64,000 nt of DNA from Burkholderiales bacterium PBB3 (GTDB lineage Bacteria > Pseudomonadota > Gammaproteobacteria > Burkholderiales > Burkholderiaceae_C), in the NCBI GenBank assembly GCA_002256115.1, contig NKIK01000018.1:18186-82185 (forward strand). Reading direction: 5' to 3'. The notes beneath the pieces were generated by a model that was not told the DNA's origin, did not search any database, and saw only the letters and a list, made by a program, of their open reading frames with translations. Below, piece after piece: positions 44,526-53,097 of this stretch. Numbering within the stretch: position 1 is the stretch's first letter; every line of letters begins with the position of its first letter. The position numbers and the translations under genes are program-made.

Positions 44526-45098
44526 ATGATCGGCAAACTCACAGGCATTCTTAGCGACAAAAATCCACCGCAGGTTATCGTGGACTGCGGCGGCGTGGGC
44601 TACGAGGTGCAGGTGCCTATGAGCACTTTCTACAACCTGCCAGCGGATGGCCACAAGGTCACGCTCTTGACCCACTTTGTGGTGCGTGAGGATGCGCAAA
44701 TTCTGTACGGTTTTGCCACCGCCACCGAGCGAGCCGCCTTTCGCGAGCTGATCAAAATTTCCGGCGTGGGCCCACGGACGGCGCTGTCGGTCCTGTCGGG
44801 CATGGGTGTGGGCGAGCTGGCCCAGGCCGTGACGCTGCAAGAGGCCGGGCGGTTGATCAAGGTGCCCGGCATTGGCAAGAAGACGGCGGAGCGGCTGCTG
44901 TTGGAACTCAAAGGCAAACTCGGTGCCGACATCGGCATGCCAATGGGTGCAGTAGACGATGCGCAGGCCGACATTTTGCAAGCCCTGCTGGCATTGGGCT
45001 ACAGCGACAAGGAGGCTGCCGCCGCGCTCAAAGCGCTGCCCAAAGATGTGGGCGTGAGCGACGGTATCAAACTGGCGCTGAAGGCCTTGGGCAAGTAG
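44526..45098 (+). CDS. ruvA: Holliday junction branch migration protein RuvA
   Basis: Tetramer that binds Holliday junctions and loads RuvB. 190 residues: OB-fold N-terminus ([20 protein letters not shown]), two helix-hairpin-helix motifs ([18 protein letters not shown] and [20 protein letters not shown]), and the C-terminal RuvB-contact domain. ruvB is not next to it but 2.4 kb downstream, behind two minus-strand genes. R copy 9 lies about 40 bases after the stop. Confidence 0.97.
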   Translation: MIGKLTGILSDKNPPQVIVDCGGVGYEVQVPMSTFYNLPADGHKVTLLTHFVVREDAQILYGFATATERAAFRELIKISGVGPRTALSVLSGMGVGELAQAVTLQEAGRLIKVPGIGKKTAERLLLELKGKLGADIGMPMGAVDDAQADILQALLALGYSDKEAAAALKALPKDVGVSDGIKLALKALGK

Positions 45099-45140
45099 GC
45101 TGCGCGCGATGTTTTGAGTCAGCTGGTAGGGGGTTGAATT

Positions 45141-45203
45141 TAAGCCAAATCGGCCGTTCAGTCCGTGGATAGTGCGGGAGCAGCTCTTAAAAAAGGAGCA
45201 AAA
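45141..45203 (+). repeat. R-family repeat, copy 9
   Basis: Left part AAGCCAAATCGGCCGTTCAG, then TCCGTGGATAGTGCGGGAGCAG and GCTCTTAAAAAAGGAGC, whose right hairpin is changed to CTCTT/GGAGC. It lies between ruvA and the nucleotidyltransferase gene. Confidence 0.85.
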
Positions 45204-45220
45204 ATTGGCCCACCCAGACT

Positions 45221-46165
45221 TCAAACCGTGAACTGCGGCATATGCGATTTGATCAAGCTCTCAACCAAGTCGGCCTGCAAAACGTCTTTCAAACGCTTTT
45301 TGGGATCGCGACCTGAAGCTGCGGCGATCATGCGTTTTATGGCAACAAAGGTGATGGGGTTCATGGTGTTCATGACAGCCATATGGCCCGTCTCAGCCAC
45401 CACCACTTGGCTAAACCGGGGGGCGCTGAGCATTTTTTCGGCACCATCCACCTGCACCGCCCACAAATCATTCTCGTCAGCACTCATTCTGAAAGGATGA
45501 GGGTCGGCACCCTTTGCCGTCCTGCGGATCACGTCGACTTCAAAGCCAGCATCGTTGATGGCGGTTTGCTTCTGATCAGACATCACCCTGAAGCTGGGGT
45601 CGGCCTTTTGCAGTGCGCCTATGAAGGAGCTGTCCATGCGCCGCATTTGCGATACGAAGGACATCCGCTTGCGGCTATCGAACAAAAGGTCAAGGTCTTG
45701 CGTAGCCAGTGCATCTGGAATAAAGCGAATTCCACAGGCACTTTCATAGGCATATAACGCATGTGTACCAATGGTCATGAAGTGGTCTTGCAAGCCGGCT
45801 GTTTCTAGCGCATTGAGGGTCTTAACCACAATTCCGGGTACACGCCCGACACGCAAGGCTTTGTTTAGTCGTTGCTGGTTGTGGGCTGACGTGGTCAATG
45901 CAGCAAGGCGGCTCGATGCTTCGGTTTTACGGAGTTTGAAGCGGTCGTAAATGGCTTGCGTTTCAGTACTTCGCGGCCCCAAAGATTTTTGTGCCCCACC
46001 CGCAGACTCGCGGATCAAATAGTCCGCATGGCCCTGCGTGCGCCAAAACATGGAACCACGCACTTCGGCTGCCTCTGATCGCGCGCGGCGCAGTTCCAGA
46101 AACACGGTCTCCGCATCAATAAACTGGCGCGTCTGATTGGGGAGAAGCTCAAGAAGGGCATTCAT
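45221..46165 (-). CDS. nucleotidyltransferase-fold protein, GSU2403 type
   Basis: 314 residues. The core is a minimal nucleotidyltransferase domain: FMTIGTHALYAYESACG followed by TQDLDLLFDS (the DxD metal site), and FEVDVIRR as the third acidic strand. This matches the GSU2403/NTP_transf_8 group, related to antitoxin-neutralised or tRNA-modifying nucleotidyltransferases. The N-terminal 80 residues are helical. It sits between ruvA and ruvB on the other strand. Its promoter carries a palindrome and would give an almost leaderless message. Target unknown. Confidence 0.75.
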   Translation of the reverse strand: MNALLELLPNQTRQFIDAETVFLELRRARSEAAEVRGSMFWRTQGHADYLIRESAGGAQKSLGPRSTETQAIYDRFKLRKTEASSRLAALTTSAHNQQRLNKALRVGRVPGIVVKTLNALETAGLQDHFMTIGTHALYAYESACGIRFIPDALATQDLDLLFDSRKRMSFVSQMRRMDSSFIGALQKADPSFRVMSDQKQTAINDAGFEVDVIRRTAKGADPHPFRMSADENDLWAVQVDGAEKMLSAPRFSQVVVAETGHMAVMNTMNPITFVAIKRMIAAASGRDPKKRLKDVLQADLVESLIKSHMPQFTV

Positions 46166-46205
46166 TTCAGGTGATTATATTGAAAACAGTGTTTTCTCCT
46201 GAAAT
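46164..46205 (-). promoter_or_regulatory. promoter of the nucleotidyltransferase gene with palindromic operators
   Basis: On the minus strand TATAAT (46174-46179) lies nine bases before the ATG at 46165. Just upstream is the perfect palindrome GAAAACACTGTTTTC (46182-46196), placed in the -35/-10 spacer, and ATTTCAGG (46164-46171) pairs with CCTGAAAT (46198-46205) around it. A clear -35 is missing. Confidence 0.6.
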
Positions 46206-46245
46206 TTCATATAAATCATAGACTTAAATCAAAGACCCGGCAATG

Positions 46246-47358
46246 CTATTGCGCATCCCGTACCGGCCGCGCATTCACGGGCTGCACTGGGCGCGCATTG
46301 TTGGGGTAGAGCTGGGTAAAGAGCCGCAGTTGCGCCTTGCTCAAACTCATGGGCGTTTTCAGCACCATCCACAATACGCCTTCGCTGCAGGGCGGCGTGG
46401 TGAGTGAGCCCATGAACTGGTAGTAGCGCTGGTCTTTGGGTAGCAGCTCGCCCACATTCAACAGATCGGCGGGCATGCGCACCCGGTCGCCTGCGTCCAG
46501 CGGCATATAGGTCCAAACCTTCTCGATCAGCGCGTTGGCGCTGCCGTTGTCCAGCAGCACCGCCACCACGGCCAGTTGGCCTTCTGCATTCTTGTGCACC
46601 AAATGCGCCACCATGGGGTAGCGCTTGAAGTTGACCTGCTCCTCTGACGGCGTGTGAAAGTGAAACTGCAGCAGCCGGTAACTGGAGCCGCGCACCGTGA
46701 TGGCGTTGTCGCCCACCACGTCCACCTGGATGGTGTGGCCGTTGTTCACCACCGTGCCATTGCTGGGCAGGTAGTTGAACAGGATGGGCTCCGCAGGCCC
46801 CTGCAGCGTGGCACCGTCCTCAATGCTGATAGGCGACTGGCGGCGGCCTGTGGCGCACAGGTTGAATTCGGGTTTGAGGTTGCCCCAGGCTTGGGGGCCG
46901 TTTTCGCCCTCATAGGCCCAGTGGGCTTCACCGCTGTGTGCTTCGGTGGCTTTGGCTGCCATCGCTGCGGCGGGTGTGGCCGCCATGTGGCCGGATATCG
47001 CGGCCGCCCGCGCCTGGTTGATGCGGCGGTTGGCGGCAGACACGGCGGGTGCCATGGCAGCTGCGGGCGTGGGGTTGGCGTCTACCGCCGGGGCGCTGCC
47101 CGCTTTGCCGCTGTTGACGCTGACCACCAGCTTCTTGTTGGGCAGAATGCTGGTCCCCAGGGCATCGCGCACTTTGTCGCCCACGTCTTTGGGGTTGCTG
47201 GCCGTGGTGGCCTCAATGTCGGGTTTGGTGGCAGGCTTGGCTGGGGGCTCCATTTTTTTGTCACTGGCATAGGCACCCAAAGCCAATGCCCATCCGGCAA
47301 GACTGAGCACAGCCCAGCGGCTGGGCCGCAATGGGGGGGAATCGAGGGTAGCTTGCAT
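46246..47358 (-). CDS. exported alpha-class carbonic anhydrase
   Basis: Hydrates CO2 in the periplasm. The C-terminal ~240 residues are the alpha carbonic anhydrase domain: [31 protein letters not shown] (two zinc His), MVAHLVHKN (third zinc His) and [14 protein letters not shown] (Thr199-type loop). The first ~130 residues are a signal anchor (about 14-32) and a Pro/Ala-rich linker, longer than usual. The start at 47358 is the first in-frame ATG. It is divergent from ruvB with about 150 bases between. Confidence 0.92.
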   Translation of the reverse strand: MQATLDSPPLRPSRWAVLSLAGWALALGAYASDKKMEPPAKPATKPDIEATTASNPKDVGDKVRDALGTSILPNKKLVVSVNSGKAGSAPAVDANPTPAAAMAPAVSAANRRINQARAAAISGHMAATPAAAMAAKATEAHSGEAHWAYEGENGPQAWGNLKPEFNLCATGRRQSPISIEDGATLQGPAEPILFNYLPSNGTVVNNGHTIQVDVVGDNAITVRGSSYRLLQFHFHTPSEEQVNFKRYPMVAHLVHKNAEGQLAVVAVLLDNGSANALIEKVWTYMPLDAGDRVRMPADLLNVGELLPKDQRYYQFMGSLTTPPCSEGVLWMVLKTPMSLSKAQLRLFTQLYPNNARPVQPVNARPVRDAQ

Positions 47359-47509
47359 GGCGGGCGGTGCCTTTCGTTCGTGCGCGGTCAGGGGCCCCCA
47401 ACCAAGCTGTGGGGCATCACTTCATGCTATCGACCATTTGGCGCGTGAACTTGAGCCGCGCGCTATAGTGGGCAACCCCGCCATTCATCTACACCACCCG
47501 CCGCCGCCC

Positions 47510-48571
47510 GTGAGCATCCAGACCGACGACTTTTCCCCGCAGAGCGCCTTGCGCATGGTCTCTGCCGCGCCCGTATCGCCCAATGAGGAAGCGCTGGAAC
47601 GCGCGCTGCGCCCCAAGCTGCTGGACGAGTACGTGGGGCAGATGAAGGTGCGCGAGCAACTGGAGATTTTCATTGGCGCGGCCAAGATGCGCAGCGAGGC
47701 GCTGGACCATGTGCTGCTGTTTGGCCCCCCTGGCCTGGGCAAAACCACGCTGTCCCACATCATTGCCCACGAACTGGGTGTGAATCTGCGCCAGACCAGC
47801 GGCCCGGTGCTGGAGAAGCCCAAGGACCTGGCTGCACTTCTGACCAATCTGGAAAAGAACGACGTTCTGTTCATTGACGAGATTCACCGATTGAGCCCGG
47901 TAGTCGAAGAAATCCTGTACCCCGCGTTGGAGGATTACAAGATCGACATCATGATCGGCGAAGGCCCGGCCGCGCGCAGTATCAAGCTCGACCTGCAGCC
48001 CTTCACGCTGGTGGGCGCTACCACTCGCGCCGGCATGCTGACCAACCCCTTGCGTGACCGCTTTGGCATCGTGGCGCGGCTGGAGTTTTATACCTCCGAG
48101 GAGCTAGCCCGCATCGTCAAGCGCAGCGCTGGGCTGCTGAAAGTACCGATGGACGAAGCGGGCGGTTTTGAGATCGCCCGCCGTTCGCGCGGCACGCCGC
48201 GGATTGCCAACCGACTGCTGCGCCGCGTACGCGATTTTGCGGATGTAAAGGGCAGTGGCACCATCACGCTGGACATTGCCAACCGCGCGCTGGCCATGCT
48301 GGATGTGGACCCACAGGGTTTTGATTTGATGGACCGTAAATTGCTGGAAGCCGTCATCCTGCGCTTTGACGGTGGCCCGGTGGGGCTGGACAATATTGCC
48401 GCCAGCATTGGCGAAGAACGCGAGACGATTGAAGACGTGATTGAGCCCTACCTGATCCAGCAAGGCTACCTGCAGCGCACTCCGCGCGGGCGCATTGCCA
48501 CGCTGGCGGCCTACCGGCATATGGGGGTCACGCCCAAAAATACGGATGACAATCCGACCGAACCCAATTGA
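47510..48571 (+). CDS. ruvB: Holliday junction branch migration helicase RuvB
   Basis: AAA+ motor that drives branch migration with RuvA. 353 residues: [22 protein letters not shown] (Walker A), [13 protein letters not shown] (Walker B), [18 protein letters not shown] (sensor 1 and arginine finger region) and the winged-helix C-terminus ending [11 protein letters not shown] place the start at GTG 47510, giving the usual SIQTDDF N-terminus; the longer frame overlaps the carbonic anhydrase gene. ATG 47554 is an alternative. It is detached from ruvA. Confidence 0.96.
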   Translation: MSIQTDDFSPQSALRMVSAAPVSPNEEALERALRPKLLDEYVGQMKVREQLEIFIGAAKMRSEALDHVLLFGPPGLGKTTLSHIIAHELGVNLRQTSGPVLEKPKDLAALLTNLEKNDVLFIDEIHRLSPVVEEILYPALEDYKIDIMIGEGPAARSIKLDLQPFTLVGATTRAGMLTNPLRDRFGIVARLEFYTSEELARIVKRSAGLLKVPMDEAGGFEIARRSRGTPRIANRLLRRVRDFADVKGSGTITLDIANRALAMLDVDPQGFDLMDRKLLEAVILRFDGGPVGLDNIAASIGEERETIEDVIEPYLIQQGYLQRTPRGRIATLAAYRHMGVTPKNTDDNPTEPN

Positions 48572-48594
48572 ATTTTTTGTTGAAGACTTTTGCC

Positions 48595-49686
48595 ATGCTC
48601 CCCAAGCTCTTTAAAACTCTGTGGCGGCCCGTGTCGGGCCTGGTATTTGCAGCCCTGAGCGCCTGCGCACTGTGCACGCCCGTGCACGCGCAAATTTTGG
48701 AACCCAAAGACCTGTTCAACTGGGCCGAGGCGGCCTTTCCGACCTTGTTCCCAGGCAAGCAGGCAGACCAGGTGCTTGGCCCCTATGTGCTGCGCTATTA
48801 CCCAGACACCCAAACCTATTTGGGCGTGACCGATGGCGAGGTCTACGCACTCGGGCCACCCACCGGCGGGCAATTGCTGCGCCTGAACACCCTGGCGGCT
48901 TTTCAGTGCACGGTGTTTCCAGAGCGCTGCACCGCGCAGGTGGCCGATATGGCCAGCACCGGGCTCTCCTATGGGAAGTCGGTCACCATCACCATCACGG
49001 GCAGCGGCGTGTCCGTGGCGGGGCTCCGAATTGCCCGCACCTCGTGGTGCACCGATTACAAAAACATTCTGATGGATGACCCCCGGCTCATCAGCTTTAG
49101 TTGCACGATCAATGGCTCCGGCCCACTGGCGGTGCAATTGCAGGACGCCAATGGCGGCGTACTGCTGTCCAAAACATTCACCGTGCCCCACCCCCAAGTC
49201 AAGCTGCAAACCACGCTGGGTGATATGGTGTTTGAGCTGTACCCGGCCTCTGCGCCGGTGTCTGTTAGAAACTACCTGCAGTATGTGGATGGCGGGTTTT
49301 ATCCCGGCACGCTGTTCCACCGGGTGATTCCTAATTTTGTGGTGCAGGCCGGGGGCTACACCACGGGACTGGCCTTTAAGCCGCCCACTTTTGCCTCCAT
49401 CGCGCTGGAGTCCAACAACGGCCTTAAAAATTCCCGTGGCACTTTGGCCATGGCACGGGCGGCAGATCCCAATTCCGCCACCTCGCAGTTTTACTTGAAC
49501 CTGGTCAACAACACAGGTCTGGACTATGCCGGTAGCGGCTTTGTCGGCTATGCCGTGTTTGGGGCCGTGGTCAGTGGCTTGCCGGTGATGGATGCGATTG
49601 CTGCCGTGCCGACCTCGACCCAGCAAGGAGCGCCAGATGTGCCAGTCTCTGAGGTGGTGATTCTGGGCGCACAGCGGGTGCGCTAG
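48595..49686 (+). CDS. exported cyclophilin-type peptidyl-prolyl isomerase with NWAE domain
   Basis: 363 residues. Signal peptide (ending TPVHAQ), then the NWAE module (residues ~30-100: LFNWAEAAFPTLFPG, YVLRYYPDTQTYLGVTDGEVYALG). A short linker domain with two Cys pairs follows, and from ~210 a cyclophilin domain (LGDMVFELYP, NYLQYVDGGFYPGTLFHRVIPNFVVQAGG, ARAADPNSATSQFYLNL). Active-site residues F-H-R and Q are present. It catalyses proline isomerisation during folding outside the cytoplasm. Start ATG 48595 follows ruvB by 23 bases; a TTG at 48568 is less likely. Confidence 0.9.
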   Translation: MLPKLFKTLWRPVSGLVFAALSACALCTPVHAQILEPKDLFNWAEAAFPTLFPGKQADQVLGPYVLRYYPDTQTYLGVTDGEVYALGPPTGGQLLRLNTLAAFQCTVFPERCTAQVADMASTGLSYGKSVTITITGSGVSVAGLRIARTSWCTDYKNILMDDPRLISFSCTINGSGPLAVQLQDANGGVLLSKTFTVPHPQVKLQTTLGDMVFELYPASAPVSVRNYLQYVDGGFYPGTLFHRVIPNFVVQAGGYTTGLAFKPPTFASIALESNNGLKNSRGTLAMARAADPNSATSQFYLNLVNNTGLDYAGSGFVGYAVFGAVVSGLPVMDAIAAVPTSTQQGAPDVPVSEVVILGAQRVR

Positions 49687-49791
49687 TGTTAGGCGGTCCC
49701 GGCTACCGGGTCGCTTTGGCGGGCATCTGGGATAATTGGGGCATTCCCTATGCCCCAGGCGTGGATTTTTTTGACGTATTGAAGACTGACT

Positions 49792-50304
49792 ATGAACCGA
49801 ATTCTTTGTGCCGCCGTGTTGGCATCCTTGTTGGCCGCATGCTCTGACAAACCCGCGCCTGCCGCCGCCACGCCCCCCGCCGTTTTGGGCGTTGGCCCTG
49901 TGGTGGCCACGCGCCCTGCCGCTATTCCGGAGTCTTTGGCCATTACCCAAGATTGCTCCGTGGACCTGGTGAATGACGCCATTGCCACCGAGGTGATGCC
50001 TGTTGCCAACAAAACCCAGGTTCGCCTCAGTGGTTGGGCGGCAGACCCGGTAGCCGGTACCTTGCCCAAGGCGGTGTATTTGGAAATTGGTGGTGCCAAC
50101 AAGGTGTATGCCCAAGTGGCTTTGGGCGTTGCCCGGCCGGATGTGGCCACCCATTTCTCTAAGCCTGCTTTGGCTACGGCCGGCTGGCAGGCTACGCTGG
50201 ATATGAGCGCGGTCAAAGCCGGTAACTATGAGTTGCGCATCATCCAGTTGGGCACCATGACCAACACCATTTGCGATGCGCGCAAGGCATTGACCCTGAT
50301 CTAG
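49792..50304 (+). CDS. hypothetical lipoprotein
   Basis: 170 residues. The lipobox is clear: ILCAAVLASLLAACSDK, with the Cys at residue 17 as the lipidation site. A Pro/Ala stretch precedes a beta-rich domain (KTQVRLSGWAADPVAGTLPKAVYLEIGG, WQATLDMSAVKAGNYELRIIQLG) resembling surface glycan-associated modules of unknown function. Not +2 Asp, so outer membrane targeting is expected. It has its own short upstream gap of about 100 bases. Confidence 0.7.
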   Translation: MNRILCAAVLASLLAACSDKPAPAAATPPAVLGVGPVVATRPAAIPESLAITQDCSVDLVNDAIATEVMPVANKTQVRLSGWAADPVAGTLPKAVYLEIGGANKVYAQVALGVARPDVATHFSKPALATAGWQATLDMSAVKAGNYELRIIQLGTMTNTICDARKALTLI

Positions 50305-50320
50305 CAGGGGCTGCGCCCGG

Positions 50321-50668
50321 TCAGTGCGTGGTGGTCAGCGCCGTATCGGTGTGCTCCAGCGGCACAAACACCCACAGCACGATGTACAGCAGCACGCCGG
50401 TGCCGCCCAGCGTCATAAGCGCTACGAACAAGATGCGCCAGAGCCAGGCCTCTAACCCAGTGGCCAATGCCAGGCCACCGCATACGCCACCCAGCCAACG
50501 GTCCGTGGTCGAGCGGCGCAGACCGTTCAGGGCCTGAAACAAGGGCTCCGCGGGGCGGGGCTGGCTCGCTGCGAGCAGTTTGTTTTTTGCCCGCTGGAAC
50601 TCATCGGGGCTCAGGCTGCCGCGGTCACGCAGTTGTTCCAATTGGGTCAGGTCGTCGGCGATGGACAT
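50321..50668 (-). CDS. PspC-domain protein with N-terminal SHOCT-like segment
   Basis: 115 residues. The first ~35 are a SHOCT-type motif (DDLTQLEQLRDRGSLSPDEFQRAKNKLL), and the rest is a PspC domain with two membrane helices (DRWLGGVCGGLALATGLEAWLWRILFVALM). PspC proteins take part in the membrane-stress (Psp) response. ATG 50668 has AAGGAGAA at the right spacing; five extra codons upstream are unlikely. It has no psp neighbours here. Confidence 0.85.
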   Translation of the reverse strand: MSIADDLTQLEQLRDRGSLSPDEFQRAKNKLLAASQPRPAEPLFQALNGLRRSTTDRWLGGVCGGLALATGLEAWLWRILFVALMTLGGTGVLLYIVLWVFVPLEHTDTALTTTH

Positions 50669-50816
50669 GCATTTCTCCTTCAAGGTGCGGGGTTAGGAAT
50701 CGCACAGCCGCAAGATTAGGCTTTTGCGCCAGCCCACACCAGCCCGGGGTGATGAATGGCAGAAATGCCGGGGCAGAACCGTGGACGACGCGATAAAGCG
50801 CAGTGCTACGGGTCGC

Positions 50817-51239
50817 TCAAGAGTCACCAGATACCCGCCCGCGCAGCTTCTTCACATCACCGCGCGTGGCTTTGGTGTCCAGGCGTTTGCGCTGCGAGCT
50901 TTTGGTGGGTTTGGTGGCTTTGCGGGGCTTAGGTAGCACAGCCACGCTGTCCACCAGGGCCTGCAGGCGGCTTACAGCGTCGGCGCGGTTTTGGTCCTGG
51001 CTGCGGGTAGTTTGCGCTTTGATGACGACCACGCCATCGGCCGTGATGCGCTGATCGCTCAGGGCCAGCAGGCGCTCTTTAATCACATCGGGCAAGGACG
51101 ATTGGGGAATGTCAAAACGCAGGTGGATGGCGCTAGAGACCTTGTTGACGTTTTGCCCGCCCGCGCCTTGGGCCCGAATGGCCGAGAAGTCGATCTCGTC
51201 TTCAAGCAGGGGGATGAGCGGGTCGGGCATGGCGGGCAA
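50817..51239 (-). CDS. arfB: alternative ribosome-rescue factor ArfB
   Basis: Releases ribosomes stalled on messages without a stop codon by hydrolysing the peptidyl-tRNA. 140 residues; the catalytic GGQ is in RAQGAGGQNVNKVSSAIHLRF, and the C-terminal tail is rich in Lys/Arg (KATKPTKSSQRKRLDTK), which sits in the mRNA channel. The start overlaps the end of the desaturase gene; ATG 51239 and 51230 are both possible. Confidence 0.93.
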   Translation of the reverse strand: MPAMPDPLIPLLEDEIDFSAIRAQGAGGQNVNKVSSAIHLRFDIPQSSLPDVIKERLLALSDQRITADGVVVIKAQTTRSQDQNRADAVSRLQALVDSVAVLPKPRKATKPTKSSQRKRLDTKATRGDVKKLRGRVSGDS

Positions 51240-52929
51240 TCAGCAATTGGGCGGTGTAGTAGGTCGCCAGTATCCACAATCCCGCCAAGGGCAGTGGCGT
51301 TACAAACTTGTTGATGGCGATGCAAGCGTCGCTCAGCATAAAAATACAGGCCGCTAGCGCCACCCAGCGGGACGCTGTATCTTTCAGCACCGTGGCGCGG
51401 CCAATGGCCTGCGCCGCCATCAGCGAAATAACGCTGACGTAGACCGCTACCGCAATTTTCAAAACAGGGTCACCCAAACCGGGCCAGATAAAAGCGTACA
51501 TGCCCGCGCCCACCGCCAGCACGGCGACCAGGGCCTTGCGGCTGGGAAACCAGGCCTGCCCTTGACGAAATAGCACGATGTAAAACCCATGGGCGACCAG
51601 GAACAATCCCAGGCCCACGATGAACAAGCTTTCGGGCCACAGCAGGGCAATGTCGCCACCCAAAGAAAATACCAATGCAGCCGTCAAAAAAACACTGAAA
51701 TAGGCCTTGGAAGCCGTGGATAGTGCGGGAGCAGCTACGAAAATAATAGCAATCACCATGGGCAAGGGTTTGAGCAAGGCATGAAAACCTAGCAAGCCGG
51801 TGGCACTGACGGTGGCCAGCGCCGCAGCCTGAATGGCCAAGACTTCCAATCCATGCAAAGCGCCTTGCAAAAAGCGCCCGGTGGCCCACACGCTGACGGT
51901 CAGTGCCGCGCACCAGATGGCGGCGTCCGCCATGGGCATGGCATCCACATGCCACAGCAGCAGCGCAATCGCGCCCAGGGTTGCGCCAAACTGCAGAGCT
52001 GCAAACCACTGCTGGGCAGAGCTCAGTGGCGGGTTAAAGCGGGTCACAGCTTCCAGGCGGAACTCGGGCTTAGGGTGGTCCAGCGTCATGGCGGCGGACT
52101 GCCAGCCCGGTGGCTTGAACCACACTAACACTTTGTCGGCCCAACTGCGGGCGCGCCAAGACTCCTTTGCCAGGGCGGCGTAGACCTCCAGATTCGCCCA
52201 CAGGGGGTCCCAGCTATTGAGTTGGCCGCGGGTGCCGTAGACGCACTTTTCCTCTTCCACCGCAAAGCTGCCAAACAGACGGTCCCACAGCACCAGAATG
52301 CCGCCATAGTTCTTGTCCAGATACTGGGTATTGACGGCGTGGTGCACGCGGTGGTTGCTGGGGCTGCAAAACACGCGGTCAAACCAACCCAGCTTGCCGA
52401 CGTGCTCGGTGTGCACCCAAAACTGGTAGAGCAAATCGACCAGGGCGACGATGGCGAAAATCTCGGGCGGCACGCCAGCGATGGCCATGGGCAGGTAGAA
52501 AATCCAGCTCAGCAGCGGGCCGCTGGAGGTTTGCCGCAGTGCGGTGGATAGGTTGTACTGCTGGCTTTGGTGGTGCACCACATGGGCCGCCCAAAACAGC
52601 GAGACCTCGTGCCCGGCGCGGTGCAGCCAGTAGTAGCACAGGTCGTAAAACACCAGGGCCAGCAGCGCGCCGTACCAGGTCTTCCAAAAGGCCAGGTCTG
52701 GGTAAATCGCGACGCTGCTGAACACCAAGGTGTAGATGCCAATCGTGAGCAGCTTGCTCAGTGCGCCGCTTAGTTGGCTCAGCATGCCCAAGCTGACGCT
52801 GTTGATGGTGTCGCTCAGGGTGTAGGTGTTGTCGCCCGTGCCTTTGCGCGCGCGGGCCAGGCCCCACCAAAACTCCAGGGCGATCATTAGCAGGAAAACG
52901 GGGGTGGCGAAAACGATAACTTTGCTCAT
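51202..52929 (-). CDS. fatty acid hydroxylase/sterol desaturase fused to a YhhN-type domain
   Basis: 575 residues. The N-terminal ~300 form a membrane di-iron hydroxylase with His clusters YYWLHRAGHE, HVVHHQSQQYN and NHRVHHAVN. The C-terminal ~190 (GLLGFHALLKPLPMVIAI onward) resemble YhhN/TMEM86 lysoplasmalogenases, with GDIALLW and about eight helices. The two activities may act in ether-lipid metabolism. A ~57-bp R repeat (51697-51753) lies in frame between the first two YhhN helices and encodes the loop around VAAPALSTASKAY. The start at 52929 is the first ATG. Confidence 0.8.
   Translation of the reverse strand: MSKVIVFATPVFLLMIALEFWWGLARARKGTGDNTYTLSDTINSVSLGMLSQLSGALSKLLTIGIYTLVFSSVAIYPDLAFWKTWYGALLALVFYDLCYYWLHRAGHEVSLFWAAHVVHHQSQQYNLSTALRQTSSGPLLSWIFYLPMAIAGVPPEIFAIVALVDLLYQFWVHTEHVGKLGWFDRVFCSPSNHRVHHAVNTQYLDKNYGGILVLWDRLFGSFAVEEEKCVYGTRGQLNSWDPLWANLEVYAALAKESWRARSWADKVLVWFKPPGWQSAAMTLDHPKPEFRLEAVTRFNPPLSSAQQWFAALQFGATLGAIALLLWHVDAMPMADAAIWCAALTVSVWATGRFLQGALHGLEVLAIQAAALATVSATGLLGFHALLKPLPMVIAIIFVAAPALSTASKAYFSVFLTAALVFSLGGDIALLWPESLFIVGLGLFLVAHGFYIVLFRQGQAWFPSRKALVAVLAVGAGMYAFIWPGLGDPVLKIAVAVYVSVISLMAAQAIGRATVLKDTASRWVALAACIFMLSDACIAINKFVTPLPLAGLWILATYYTAQLLIARHARPAHPPA
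51697..51753 (+). repeat. R-family repeat, copy 10 (inside a coding region)
   Basis: GAAATAGGCCTTGGAAGCC, core GTGGATAGTGCGGGAGCAG, right part GCTACGAAAATAATAGC. It lies in frame within the desaturase-YhhN gene on the opposite strand. Confidence 0.85.
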
Positions 52930-53000
52930 GCCGCCATTATCCGAGGGCGGTAGTCATGCCCACCACGGGAGCTTCCCTAATGAAGTTTGGAGTAGCGAAC

Positions 53001-53097
53001 CTAGTAGTCTGGGAGACAGAGCGTTTTGCTCCGTGTCCCCCGCCCTTCGGGCTCCTCCTTTTACCTACGCAAAACGCCCTGTCTCCCAGACTACTAG
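53001..53097 (+). repeat. H-family hairpin repeat, copy D
   Basis: Arms of 29 bases (53001-53029 and 53069-53097) pair at 28 positions; the outer part is CTAGTAGTCTGGGAGACAG. The loop reads TCCGTGTCCCCCGCCCTTCG and CTCCTCCTTTTACC. It fills most of the gap before the phosphatase gene and holds that gene's stop codon. Confidence 0.88.

Noticed and set aside
44415..45224. N-terminal extension of the PhoH frame to 611 residues
   Set aside because: The extra part is antisense to ruvA and ends in translated R repeat; the true start is the TTG before ILRHTF.
47357..47509. 50-codon N-terminal extension of RuvB
   Set aside because: It overlaps the carbonic anhydrase start and does not match the conserved RuvB N-terminus, which begins at GTG 47510.
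48511..50154. 547-codon minus-strand frame across the isomerase and lipoprotein genes
   Set aside because: It spans two plus-strand genes with sound motifs and the gap between them; the product is Gly/His-rich and matches nothing.
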